From: Gaiellales bacterium
Lineage (GTDB): Bacteria; Actinomycetota; Thermoleophilia; Gaiellales; JAICJC01
Assembly: GCA_036403155.1 (NCBI GenBank)
Contig: DASWRM010000041.1
Span: forward strand, 1 to 37,495
Direction: 5' to 3'
Length of the DNA: 37,495 bases
Positions 16,833 to 25,125 of this stretch are shown here, piece after piece (position 1 is the stretch's first letter; each line of letters begins with the position of its first letter). The notes under the pieces are model-generated. The model was given only the letters and a program-made list of their open reading frames with translations, was not told the origin of the DNA and searched no databases. The translations under genes and the position numbers were made by a program.

Positions 16833-17830
16833 GATCGGCGGTGCTGCGGGCTCCTCGGGACTTCGTCATCGAGGACATCGACGTGCCGGAGATCGCGCCG
16901 ACGGAGGTGCTCGTCCGCGTGGTTGCCTGCGGCGTCTGCGCGTCGGAGCTCGACATGTGGACCGGCGACACCGACCGCGAGTTCCCCATCCGCGTGGGGC
17001 ACGAGCCGAGCGGGGTGGTGGAGCGGGTCGGATCCGAGGTCGAGGGCGTCCTTCCCGGAGACCCCGTCGCCCTGTTCGCGACCGAGTACGGGTTCTCGGA
17101 GTACGTCGCGGTCGACCAGCGGTTCGTCCTGCAGGCGGGCGATCTGCCGCTCGAGCTCGCGCTCGCGGAGCCCGTCGCCTGCGCGGTCAACGCTGTCGAC
17201 CTGGCGCACGTGCGGCTGGGTGACGACGTGCTCATCGTCGGAGCCGGGTTCATGGGCGCGCTGGTGCTGAAGCTCGTCCTCATGCAGGGGCCGCGTCACG
17301 TGATCGTCGCGGACGCCCGCCGCGAGGCGCTCGAGCGGGCCCGCGCCCTCGGCGCGACGCACGCGATCGACGTCACCCGCGAGGATCTGGTCGAGCGTGT
17401 CCGCGAGATCTGCGACCGCGTGCCGGCGGGCATCCACGACGCGGGCGTCGACCCGCTCGACGAGACGGGCGTCGACGTCGCCTTCGAGATCACGGGGGCG
17501 CAGGCGCCGCTCGACGTGCTCGGCGACGCTGTGCGGATGAGCGGCAAGCTGGTCGTCGTCGGCTACCACCAGGGCGGGAGGCGAACCATCCCGCTCGGCC
17601 AGTGGAACTACAAGGCGCTGCAGCTCGTCAACGCCCACTTCCGCGAGATCGCCACGATCATGCGCGGCATGCGCGTCGCCATGCGGCTGCTCTCGTCGGG
17701 GCGCCTGCGGCTGGACGACCTCGTGACGCACCGCTTCCCGCTCGACCAGATCGCCGATGCGTTCGCCGTCGCGCATGACAAGCCGGAGGGCTTTCTCAAG
17801 TCGACGGTCCTGATCGGAGGCGACCGATAG
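16829..17830 (+). CDS. Zinc-type medium-chain alcohol/polyol dehydrogenase (MDR), without structural-zinc lobe
   Basis: A 333-residue medium-chain dehydrogenase. The catalytic-zinc region shows ACGVCASE (Cys37) and GHEPSG (His58, Glu59), with AEPVAC (Glu114/Cys118) as the third ligand zone. The coenzyme fold has IVGAGFMGAL (137-146). The four clustered cysteines of the structural-zinc lobe, normally between about residues 85 and 115, are absent, making this a short form. The GTG start overlaps the GH13 stop (GTGA, 16829-16832). In a glycoside locus it most likely oxidises a sugar, sugar alcohol or glycoside with NAD(P). The substrate is not deducible. Confidence 0.87.
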   Translation: MRSAVLRAPRDFVIEDIDVPEIAPTEVLVRVVACGVCASELDMWTGDTDREFPIRVGHEPSGVVERVGSEVEGVLPGDPVALFATEYGFSEYVAVDQRFVLQAGDLPLELALAEPVACAVNAVDLAHVRLGDDVLIVGAGFMGALVLKLVLMQGPRHVIVADARREALERARALGATHAIDVTREDLVERVREICDRVPAGIHDAGVDPLDETGVDVAFEITGAQAPLDVLGDAVRMSGKLVVVGYHQGGRRTIPLGQWNYKALQLVNAHFREIATIMRGMRVAMRLLSSGRLRLDDLVTHRFPLDQIADAFAVAHDKPEGFLKSTVLIGGDR

Positions 17831-17874
17831 CCACGACGCCGCGGCAGAGACGCCGGGTCTGGCCCCGCCTCCCG

Positions 17875-20800
17875 ATGTCGCGGGAGCTGTTCGCCACGCC
17901 GCCGCGCGAGTACGGGATCCTGCCGTTCTGGTTCCTGAACGGCGAGCTCGACCCCGACGAGATGCTCGTGCAGCTGCGCGAGTTCCGCGACAAGGGCATG
18001 CCGGGGATCATCCTGCACGGCCGCTACGGGCTGGAGACGCCCTACATCGGCGACGTCTACCTCGACCGCATCAAGCTGGCCGTCGACGAGGCGGCGCGCC
18101 TCGGGCTGACAACCTGGATCTACGACGAGATGAACTGGCCGAGCGGCACCGCGGACGGCCGCGTCCTGCGCGAGCGGCCCGACCTCGCCCAGCGCTACAT
18201 CGAGTGCATCTCGATGGACGTGCGCGGCCCCTGGTTCGCCTACCTGACCGGGCAGGACAGCAGGTACGTCAACTTCGAGCGCTCGACGCCGGTTGCCGCC
18301 TTCGCCATCTCCAGCGAGGGCGAGGTGCTCGACCTGACGCCGAACCTCTCGTTCACCTACGTCATCCCGTGGGAGATCCCGCCGGGCAACTGGAAGCTGA
18401 TGTACATCGTCGAGAAGCGCGCGGAGTACTACATCGATGCGCTCGACCCCGAATCGACCAGCGAGTTCCTCCGCATCGGCTACGAGCCGTATCTCGACCG
18501 GCTGGGCGAGGTCGACCCCGAGCAGATGCTCGGCTTCTACACGGACGAGCCGGCCATGCACTACTTCCTGACCGCGCAGTCCAACCCGATCGTGCCGTGG
18601 ACGAAGGACATGTTCCGCCGCTTCCACGAGCGCTGCGGGTACGACCTGCGACGCCGCCTCCCGGATCTGTTCTTCGACGTCAGCCCCGACAGCGCCCGCG
18701 TCCGGCACGACTTCTACAACGCGATCAGCGACTTCTACGCCGACGCGTACTACCGGCAGATCCACGAGTGGTGCGGCGAGCGCGGCCTCCTGTTCACCGG
18801 CCATCTGCTGTATGAGGAGTGGCTGCGGCAGATGATCCGCGTCGAGGGCAACCTCTTCCGGCACTATCCGCACCTGGACGTGATCGGCGTCGACCACCTC
18901 TACCCGATCGTCGGCACCCGCGACCTCCCGGCCGAGCACGTGGCCATGAAGGTCGGTTCGTCGGCGGCCCACCAGCTCGGCAGCGAGCGGCTGCTGTGCG
19001 AGTCGTTCGGCGGCATCTTCATGGACGCCACGATGCAGCGCATGAAATGGGTGGCCGACTGGGAGTACGTGCTCGGGGTGAACCTGCTGAACCCGCACGG
19101 CTTCCACTACACGCTGGAGGGGCCGCGGAAGCGCGACTGGCCGCCTTCGATGTTCTACCAGTACCCCTGGTGGCGCTACTACGGCGCCTTCTCGGAGTAC
19201 ATCAGCCGGCTGAGCCACCTGCTCAGCGAGGGCCGCCACGTCGCGAAGCTGGCGGTGATCTGGCCGATCAATGCGATGTTCGCCGCCTACCGGCCGCAGG
19301 AGCGCACGCCGCTCGGCGACCGGATCGAGTACGACCTGAACGCGATCACGGACCTGCTCCTGCGCGTTCACCACGACTTTGACTACGTCGACGAGGATCT
19401 GCTCGCGCAGGCGGATGCGCAGGACGGGGCGCTGCTCGTCGGCGACGAGCGTCACGCGCTGGTGGTCGTGCCGCCGATGGCGCACATCCAGATGGCGACG
19501 CTCGAGCGGCTCGAGCGGTTCGTGCAGGAGGGCGGCGCCGTGCTCGGCGCCGTGCTGCTTCCCGCGGAGGCATTCGAGGGCGACCGGCTGGTGGACGTGC
19601 GCGACCGCGTCGCGAGGCTGTTCGGCGTCGAGCCCGGACGCGTCGGGCGGGTCGATCCTTCGCCGGGCATCCGTTTCACCCGTATCGAGCACGGTGCCGG
19701 ACGGGTGGGCTTCCTCGACACGGCGTCGCTTGCCCGTGCCCTCCCCGAGCGGCTGCAGGCCGAGCTCGGCCAGCAGGGCATCCCCGAGAGCCCGGCGTTC
19801 GTCGTCGAGCCGGGAGAGCTGGACACACGGTATGGGTTTCGCCCGCCCGCGGGCGACGCCGTCGACATCACGGACGAGGTCGTCGCCGAGCGCGAGTCGG
19901 TGCGCGTCGCGCTTGCGGATGCGGTGGCCGCGCTGATCGAGCCCGACGTCGAGATCGACAATCCGGAGGTGTTCGCGCTGCATCGCGTGCGCGACGGCCG
20001 CGACCTGCTGTTCCTCGTCAACTCCACCCGCCACCCGCAGGTCGCCGAGGTCGCCCTCCCCGGCGACGTCACGCCGATGCACTGGGATCCGTCCACCGGC
20101 GAGACGCGGCCGCATGCCCCCTGGCGGCACGACGGCCGGCGTACCCGGGTGACCGTCGAGCTGCCGCCGGTCGGGTCGGCGTTCGTCATGTGGGAGCCAG
20201 AGCCTCCGTCCGAGGGGGTGCGCGTCGTCGCCACCGATGTCGCGGTGGACTCACTCGACGGCGGCATCCTGACCGGCCACCATGCCGGCGGCGAGGCGAC
20301 CATCACGGTGGAGGAGGGCGGCCGGGAGCGCGAGCTTCGCGTGCCGCTCGACCCGCCGGTCGAGCCGGTCGAGCTCGCCGATGGCTGGACGCTTGCCGCC
20401 GAGACGCCGAACGCGCTGGTGGTGCGCGCGTGGCGCGCGCGGGCGGAGGACGATGGGACCGGCCCCGAGTGGTATGCCGGCAGCGACGTGGACGAGGACG
20501 CCGGGTGGCTCGAGATGGTCCCGGGCGCCTGGTCGTACCAGCTGCCGACCGAGCCAGACCGGCCGTACCCGATTCCGGTGTGGTACCGGATCCACGTGCG
20601 CATTGCCGAGCGGCCGCAGGAGCTGCGCCTGCTCGTGGACGGGTTCGCCGGGCTCGAGTGGCGGCTCCACGTCAACGGCGCGGCGGCCGTGGCGGCGCCC
20701 GAGCCGAGCGGCTTCGACAGCCAGATGCGCGCCGTCGACATCACGGGCCAGGTGCGCGAGGGGGACAACGTGCTCGCGCTGCGGCTGGTCGTGGCCGATG

Positions 20801-21246
20801 CCACCGACGGCCTGCTCGACCTCATCAAGCTGGTGGGGCCGTTCGGAGTCGAGGACGGCGCGATCACCGCGATCCGGGAGGACGCGCGGCCTGCGCCGTG
20901 GACAGAGCAGGGCTATCCGTTCCTCTCGGGGACGGCTGTCTACAGCCGTCGCGTCGATCTGCCCGGCGAGCTGGGCGCGGCGCGCGTGGTGGTCGAGGCG
21001 GACGCGGGCGATGACGTGCTGGAGGTGCTCGTCGACGGCGAGCCGGCCGGCGTCCGGCTGTGGGAGCCCTACGGCGTCGACATCACCGACCGGCTGGCCG
21101 GCCGCACCGGCTTCACGCTGGGGCTGCGCGTCGCGAACACCGCGGCGAACCTGCTCGGCGGGACGGATCGCCCGTCGGGGCTGCGCGGAGCCCCCCGGCT
21201 GGTCATACGACGCCCCGTCACCGCGGATCTGCGGAGCACGGCGTGA
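17875..21246 (+). CDS. Large GH106-like (alpha-L-rhamnosidase-related) glycoside hydrolase
   Basis: A 1123-residue cytoplasmic protein with no signal peptide. The N-terminal barrel begins PFWFLNGELD; near 81-91 WIYDEMNWPSG is very close to the YDE-x-x-WPSG block of GH106 and related large hydrolases, and GFYTDEPAM (Asp224/Glu225) supplies a second acidic pair. A Rossmann-like middle (about 480-560: VVVPPMAHIQM, GGAVLGAVLLP) precedes beta-sandwich domains; the C-terminal 250 residues look like a galactose-binding-type jelly roll (LRLLVDGFAGLEWRLHVNG). By family, it would remove rhamnose or a similar sugar from imported glycosides, but many GH106-like proteins lack tested activity. The ATG at 17875 lies 44 bases after the dehydrogenase and has no clear Shine-Dalgarno sequence. 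Confidence 0.78.
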   Translation: MSRELFATPPREYGILPFWFLNGELDPDEMLVQLREFRDKGMPGIILHGRYGLETPYIGDVYLDRIKLAVDEAARLGLTTWIYDEMNWPSGTADGRVLRERPDLAQRYIECISMDVRGPWFAYLTGQDSRYVNFERSTPVAAFAISSEGEVLDLTPNLSFTYVIPWEIPPGNWKLMYIVEKRAEYYIDALDPESTSEFLRIGYEPYLDRLGEVDPEQMLGFYTDEPAMHYFLTAQSNPIVPWTKDMFRRFHERCGYDLRRRLPDLFFDVSPDSARVRHDFYNAISDFYADAYYRQIHEWCGERGLLFTGHLLYEEWLRQMIRVEGNLFRHYPHLDVIGVDHLYPIVGTRDLPAEHVAMKVGSSAAHQLGSERLLCESFGGIFMDATMQRMKWVADWEYVLGVNLLNPHGFHYTLEGPRKRDWPPSMFYQYPWWRYYGAFSEYISRLSHLLSEGRHVAKLAVIWPINAMFAAYRPQERTPLGDRIEYDLNAITDLLLRVHHDFDYVDEDLLAQADAQDGALLVGDERHALVVVPPMAHIQMATLERLERFVQEGGAVLGAVLLPAEAFEGDRLVDVRDRVARLFGVEPGRVGRVDPSPGIRFTRIEHGAGRVGFLDTASLARALPERLQAELGQQGIPESPAFVVEPGELDTRYGFRPPAGDAVDITDEVVAERESVRVALADAVAALIEPDVEIDNPEVFALHRVRDGRDLLFLVNSTRHPQVAEVALPGDVTPMHWDPSTGETRPHAPWRHDGRRTRVTVELPPVGSAFVMWEPEPPSEGVRVVATDVAVDSLDGGILTGHHAGGEATITVEEGGRERELRVPLDPPVEPVELADGWTLAAETPNALVVRAWRARAEDDGTGPEWYAGSDVDEDAGWLEMVPGAWSYQLPTEPDRPYPIPVWYRIHVRIAERPQELRLLVDGFAGLEWRLHVNGAAAVAAPEPSGFDSQMRAVDITGQVREGDNVLALRLVVADATDGLLDLIKLVGPFGVEDGAITAIREDARPAPWTEQGYPFLSGTAVYSRRVDLPGELGAARVVVEADAGDDVLEVLVDGEPAGVRLWEPYGVDITDRLAGRTGFTLGLRVANTAANLLGGTDRPSGLRGAPRLVIRRPVTADLRSTA

Positions 21247-21740
21247 CGCGGCTTGCCGCCGAGCCGCTCGACCGCTCGGCGTTCGCCCCCTTCGGCGCCG
21301 TCATCGACCGCCCCGACCGGCCGCTGGACGCGTCGGGCCCGGGATGGAGCTGGTGGGCCGAGACGCAGCTGATCGGACCGACCGCCGACGGCTATGGGGT
21401 CGGGTACCTCGATCTTCAGCCGTCGGCTCCGTCGTTCGACTGGGCGGAGCGCCACATGCGCACCGAGGAGCTGATCGCGCCGCTGTCGGGCGGCTGCCTG
21501 CTCTACGTCGGCCCGCCCGACCGGCTCGAGCAGCCTGACGCCCTCCCGCCGCTGGAGCGGTTCCGCGTGTTTCGCATCGCGGCCGGCCAGGGTGTTGTGC
21601 TGGCCCCCGGCGTCTGGCACGGGGCTCCGCTCGCCGACGGCTCCCCGGCGACGGCTATGGTGCTCCTGCAGAAGGGCACCGGAACGGACGATACGGTCGT
21701 GGTCAGATTCGAGCACCGCCCGGTGCAGATCGATGCCTGA
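21243..21740 (+). CDS. Ureidoglycolate lyase (AllA)-fold cupin-like protein
   Basis: A 165-residue protein whose length and pattern match the AllA family: LDRSAFAPFGAVID at the start, the central HMRTEELIAPLSGGCLLYVGP, and the late GQGVVLAPGVWHGAP with its His in the usual metal or active-site position. Classical AllA splits ureidoglycolate into glyoxylate and urea, but no other allantoin or ureide genes lie here, and AllA-like proteins in sugar loci are generally uncharacterised. The GTG start overlaps the GH106-like stop (21243-21246). It precedes the ferritin-like gene by 11 bases. I infer a role in the sugar or amine pathway of this locus rather than purine breakdown. Confidence 0.78.
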   Translation: MTRLAAEPLDRSAFAPFGAVIDRPDRPLDASGPGWSWWAETQLIGPTADGYGVGYLDLQPSAPSFDWAERHMRTEELIAPLSGGCLLYVGPPDRLEQPDALPPLERFRVFRIAAGQGVVLAPGVWHGAPLADGSPATAMVLLQKGTGTDDTVVVRFEHRPVQIDA

Positions 21741-21751
21741 GGGGGCGAACG

Positions 21752-23119
21752 ATGCCGATCGTTGACCGCCGCGAGTTCGGCGGCCGCTTCTCCGTCAAGG
21801 AGAACTCGCAGCGGCTGGCGAACTACCGCTACCTCGAGATCCAGCTGATGGAGATCGTCGGCGGCTGGTCGCACACCACGCCGCAGCTGGCCTTCAAGGC
21901 CGCATTCGGTTACCAGGTGTACGACCACGCACAGGCGGCGGACATGCTCGGCGAGCGGCTCTGGCAGCTGCGCTCCGGGCGCGAGCGGCAGGAGCCGGCG
22001 ACCGACGAGGTCGCGCGGCTGTGCGAGCACGTCTGGACGCTGACCGACACGATCGACCGGCTCGTAGCCGTCTACCGGGTCCTGGAGCCGCATCTCGTCA
22101 GCACGTACGTCTACCACGCCGACGCGACCGATCCGCTCGCCGACGCGCCGACCGCCCGCGCCCTGCGCAGCCTCGCCGCGATGGACCAGTCGCACGTCGC
22201 ATGGGGCCAGGCCGCGCTCGAGTCGCTGACCCAGACGTCGGACGGACGGCGGCGAGCGCTCGAGGTGCAGGCCGACATCGAGTCCCGGCTGGTGGAGTGC
22301 GGCGGCGTGACCGGTCAGGGCATCGAGTCGCACTGGCTCGCCTTCCACAGCGCCCGCGACGCGGCCCGTCCGTCGGCGCGGGTGAAGCGCGGCAAGGGCG
22401 GCTACCGGTTCGTGAAGACGTCGCCGGCGCTCGACCATCCGGTCGTCGAGGAGCCGTTCTGGTTCTCCGGCGACCCCGCCGACTTCGCGGTCTACGAGAC
22501 CGAGGACGAGTGGTCGCTCGAGGGCTTCCGCCACAAGTTCCACCAGCTGCTGTACGGCGAGGTGGAGACCACAGACCGGATGGGCAAGATGCTGGCCGAG
22601 TTCCCGGACCTGCCGTGGGAGATGCGGATGGAGCTCGCCCACCAGATGTGGGACGAGGCGCGGCACATCGAGATCGTGGCGAAGGCGTGCGAGGAGCTGA
22701 TGGGCGCTGACCTCGGCTACGGGCCGTGGTCGCTGGTCTGGTGGTGGATGCAGAACGAGGAGGATCCGCTGCGGCGGATCACGGTGACCAACTCCTGGGC
22801 CGAGGCGAACCTGATGCAGACCCTGCGGATCTGGCGGCAGGAGGCGGAGAAGCGCGGGTACGGGCGGATCGCCGAGCTGTGCGACTACCTGCAGGCCGAC
22901 GAGCTGACGCACGTGAAGCTGGCGACGACCTGGATCCGCGAGCTGCTCCGCGACGATCCCGCCCGGCAGGACGACCTCGTGGCGTGGGGGCGCAAGGCGG
23001 TGGCGCGCATCGGCGGCTTCTGGAACGCGGACGACGTTCCGGAGACCACGCACTTCACGTTCCAGCAGTCCGCGCCCACGCAGGTGCCTGCGAGCGCTGC
23101 GCGCCACCCGGGTGAATGA
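21752..23119 (+). CDS. Two-domain ferritin-like diiron protein (DUF455-like)
   Basis: A 455-residue, mostly helical protein resembling DUF455/ferritin-like families. The C-terminal four-helix bundle carries a full carboxylate-diiron ligand set: Glu270 (or 272), Glu302-x-x-His305 (DEARH), Glu351 (WAEAN) and Glu384-x-x-His387 (DELTH). The N-terminal half (about 20-160) looks like a second bundle with a weaker set: Glu29/34, Asp58-His59 and Asp145-x-x-His148. This architecture suggests an O2-using diiron oxidase or oxygenase, or an iron/peroxide-handling protein; the reaction is unknown. The ATG at 21752 has GAGGGGG just upstream. It overlaps the HAD gene by 8 bases. It sits next to an H2O2-producing type of flavoenzyme, which may be relevant. 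Confidence 0.75.
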   Translation: MPIVDRREFGGRFSVKENSQRLANYRYLEIQLMEIVGGWSHTTPQLAFKAAFGYQVYDHAQAADMLGERLWQLRSGRERQEPATDEVARLCEHVWTLTDTIDRLVAVYRVLEPHLVSTYVYHADATDPLADAPTARALRSLAAMDQSHVAWGQAALESLTQTSDGRRRALEVQADIESRLVECGGVTGQGIESHWLAFHSARDAARPSARVKRGKGGYRFVKTSPALDHPVVEEPFWFSGDPADFAVYETEDEWSLEGFRHKFHQLLYGEVETTDRMGKMLAEFPDLPWEMRMELAHQMWDEARHIEIVAKACEELMGADLGYGPWSLVWWWMQNEEDPLRRITVTNSWAEANLMQTLRIWRQEAEKRGYGRIAELCDYLQADELTHVKLATTWIRELLRDDPARQDDLVAWGRKAVARIGGFWNADDVPETTHFTFQQSAPTQVPASAARHPGE

Positions 23120-23741
23120 CCCGCTCGTGGCTGCCCTCGAGGCGGCCGACACGGTGTTCTACGACTTCGACGGTGTGCTCGCGGACACGGAGCCCGTGCA
23201 CCTGCGCAGCTACCGCGAGCTGATGGCCGACATGGGCGGGGAGCTCGACGAGGGGCTGTTCCGGCAGCTGATCGGACGCAAGGAGCGGGAGATCTGGCCG
23301 GCGGTGATCAGCCGGCCGGTGGAAATCGACGCCCTCGTCGCCAGACGCGCAGAGCGATTCCTCGCCATCGCCGAGGACGAGCGGCTGGCGCTGGACGCCC
23401 GCCTCGAGTGGATGCTTCGCTGCGGTGGCGGCGAGCGCGTCCTGCTCAGCTCGGGCAACCCGGCGATCGTCGACCGGCTGCTGGAGGTCTGGGACGTCGC
23501 CGGCTCCTTCGCCGAGGTACACGCGCTCGGCGACAGCCCGGTCGACAAGGTGGAGCAGCTCCGCCGGCTGGTGGGCCGGCGCCGCGCGCGCGGCCCGTGG
23601 CGCGGCGTGCTGGTGGAGGACTCTCCGCGCATGCTGGCGGAGGGGCGGCACCTCGGCCTGGTCACGGTCGGCGTGGTGCACTCGCTGAACCGGCGCGAGG
23701 ACCTGGAGGCGGCGGACATGGTCGTCGACCGGGCGGCGTGA
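23112..23741 (+). CDS. HAD-superfamily hydrolase, beta-phosphoglucomutase/phosphatase-like
   Basis: A 209-residue HAD protein of the subfamily that includes beta-phosphoglucomutases and sugar-phosphate phosphatases. Motif I DFDGVLADTEP puts the nucleophile at Asp18 and the acid/base at Asp20, motif II is LLSSGN, a conserved Lys lies in PVDKVEQL, and motif IV is VEDSPRM. The alpha-helical cap lies between about residues 30 and 90. It begins at a GTG that overlaps the ferritin-like gene by 8 bases and ends in a GTGA overlap with the flavoenzyme, so it is embedded in the same coupled cassette. Likely substrate: a phosphorylated sugar or related metabolite. Confidence 0.85.
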   Translation: MNDPLVAALEAADTVFYDFDGVLADTEPVHLRSYRELMADMGGELDEGLFRQLIGRKEREIWPAVISRPVEIDALVARRAERFLAIAEDERLALDARLEWMLRCGGGERVLLSSGNPAIVDRLLEVWDVAGSFAEVHALGDSPVDKVEQLRRLVGRRRARGPWRGVLVEDSPRMLAEGRHLGLVTVGVVHSLNRREDLEAADMVVDRAA

Positions 23742-24898
23742 CCGAGACGCGCGTCGACGTGGTGGTCGCCGGCCTCGGCGGGATGGGGAGCGCGGCGGCT
23801 TACTGGGCGGCGGCGATGGGAGCGTCCGTCGCAGGGCTCGAGCAGTTCGAGCTGGGACACGACCGCGGCGGGTCGCACGACCATTCGCGGCTGACGCGGC
23901 TCGCCTACCACCACCCTGACTACGTCCTCCTGGCGCGGCGCGCGTTCGACGTGTGGCGCGAGGTGGAGCAGGCCGCCGGCGAGCAGCTCGTCGTCCTGAC
24001 CGGCGGGGTGGATATGTTCGCGTCCGATGCGCCGCTCGGGCGCGAGGTGTACGCGTCCAGCCTCGAGCAGGCCGGTGCGGCGTTCGAGCGGGTGACCGGG
24101 GTCGACGTCCGGCGCCGCTGGCCGCAGCTGCAGCCACCGGAGGAGGTGGAGGCCCTCGTCCATCCGCAGGCCGGCCTGGTCGCGGCCGACCGGGCGAACG
24201 CCGCGCACCAGCGGCTCGCGCAGGCGGCCGGCGCGCGGCTGGTGGAGCGCTGCCCGATTCGCGCGCTGCGAGCTGACGGTGGCGACATCGTGGTCGAGGC
24301 GGCGGCCGGGACGTGGCGGTGCCGGTCGGTGATCGCAGCGGCCGGCGCGTGGCTGAACGAGCTGCTCGAGCCGCTCGGCGAGGCGCTCCCGCTCACCGTC
24401 ACGCAGGAGCAGATCTCCTACCTGGAGGCCGGGGATCTGGAGGCGTTCGACCGCGCGCGGTTCCCCGTCTGGATTTGGCACGGAGCGCCGACGTTCTATG
24501 GGTTTCCGGTGTTCGGAGAGCGGGCGGTGAAGGTCGCGGAGGACCACGGCGGCCCGGTCGTCACCGCACGCAGCCGCAGCATGCAGCCGGACGAGGCGGC
24601 GGAGCGGCGGGTGGTGTCGTTCGCGCGGCGTGTGATCCCGGGGCTCGGGAGCCCGGTGCGGTCGAAGACGTGCCTCTACACGCTGACCCCGGATCGCGAC
24701 TTCGTGATATCCGCGCTGCCACGGCACCCGAACGTGATTGCGGCCGTCAGCGACGGCCACGGGTTCAAGTTCGCGTCGCTGATCGGGATGCTGCTCGCCG
24801 AGCTCGCGCTCGGACGCGAGCCGTCGGTCGACCTGACGCGCTTCCGGGCAGACCGTCCCGCGCTCGCCTCCGGCGCCGGCGAGCCGGCGCGGGTGTAG
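23738..24898 (+). CDS. FAD-dependent oxidoreductase, monomeric sarcosine oxidase / N-methyl-amino-acid oxidase family
   Basis: A 386-residue amine oxidase. The N-terminal FAD motif GLGGMGSAA (12-20) is followed by HDHSRLTRLAYH, a variant of the family SSHG-SR-I block. Cys312 in SKTCLYTLTPDRDF is the covalent-FAD cysteine of MSOX, and SDGHGFKF supplies His341 and Lys344, matching the active-site His and the O2-activating Lys region of the family. It should oxidise a secondary amine such as an N-methyl amino acid, or an amino sugar derivative such as a fructosyl amino acid, with H2O2 as by-product. The GTG start overlaps the HAD stop (23738-23741). It is the last enzyme of the plus unit. Confidence 0.88.
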   Translation: MTETRVDVVVAGLGGMGSAAAYWAAAMGASVAGLEQFELGHDRGGSHDHSRLTRLAYHHPDYVLLARRAFDVWREVEQAAGEQLVVLTGGVDMFASDAPLGREVYASSLEQAGAAFERVTGVDVRRRWPQLQPPEEVEALVHPQAGLVAADRANAAHQRLAQAAGARLVERCPIRALRADGGDIVVEAAAGTWRCRSVIAAAGAWLNELLEPLGEALPLTVTQEQISYLEAGDLEAFDRARFPVWIWHGAPTFYGFPVFGERAVKVAEDHGGPVVTARSRSMQPDEAAERRVVSFARRVIPGLGSPVRSKTCLYTLTPDRDFVISALPRHPNVIAAVSDGHGFKFASLIGMLLAELALGREPSVDLTRFRADRPALASGAGEPARV

Positions 24899-24940
24899 GC
24901 GGCACGTGTGCCGGAAAGCCGCGGGGGGTATGGACCGGTC

Positions 24941-25084
24941 ATGCTCTGGCTGCTCCTGCTCATCCTGGTGATCGTGGTGGTCGGCGTCGTCGGCGCCATC
25001 AAGATCGCGCTGTGGGTGATCCTGATCGCGGTGCTCATCGCCCTGCTGGCCGGCTTCCTCGGCCGCGGGCTGTTCAGCCGCTGA
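24941..25084 (+). CDS. Small hydrophobic membrane protein (47 residues)
   Basis: An ATG at 24941 opens a 47-residue frame with two hydrophobic segments: MLWLLLLILVIVVVGVVG, then AIK, then a second helix of about 25 residues, ending GRGLFSR. Length, the Lys between the helices and the short basic tail match the small proteins annotated as 'hydrophobic protein' in many actinobacteria, whose role is unknown. It lies 42 bases after the flavoenzyme. The nearest G-rich stretch (GCGGGGGG) is rather far for a Shine-Dalgarno sequence. A hairpin follows 18 bases after the stop. Confidence 0.7.
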   Translation: MLWLLLLILVIVVVGVVGAIKIALWVILIAVLIALLAGFLGRGLFSR

Positions 25085-25102
25085 CGCCCCCGGCGTCGCG
25101 AG

Positions 25103-25125
25103 ACCGTCACGTGCCTCGTGACGGT
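25103..25125 (+). terminator. Perfect 9-bp inverted repeat after the small membrane protein; terminator-like
   Basis: ACCGTCACG (25103-25111) and CGTGACGGT (25117-25125) form a stem with loop TGCCT. There is no T-run. The right arm is repeated exactly at 25147-25155, so an alternative pairing is possible. The remainder of the 215-base convergent gap (to 25299) holds no gene I can support, but it includes an unusually AT-rich CCAATTATTGG palindrome near 25205. Confidence 0.4.

Noticed and set aside
17608-20130. Minus-strand 840-residue open frame opposite the GH106-like gene
   Set aside because: Long but Arg/Val/Asp/His-biased with no family signature; it spans two real genes on the other strand.
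21243-21740. Purine/allantoin catabolism locus based on the AllA-like gene
   Set aside because: No allantoinase, allantoate amidohydrolase, ureidoglycine or glyoxylate genes occur nearby; context is glycoside use.
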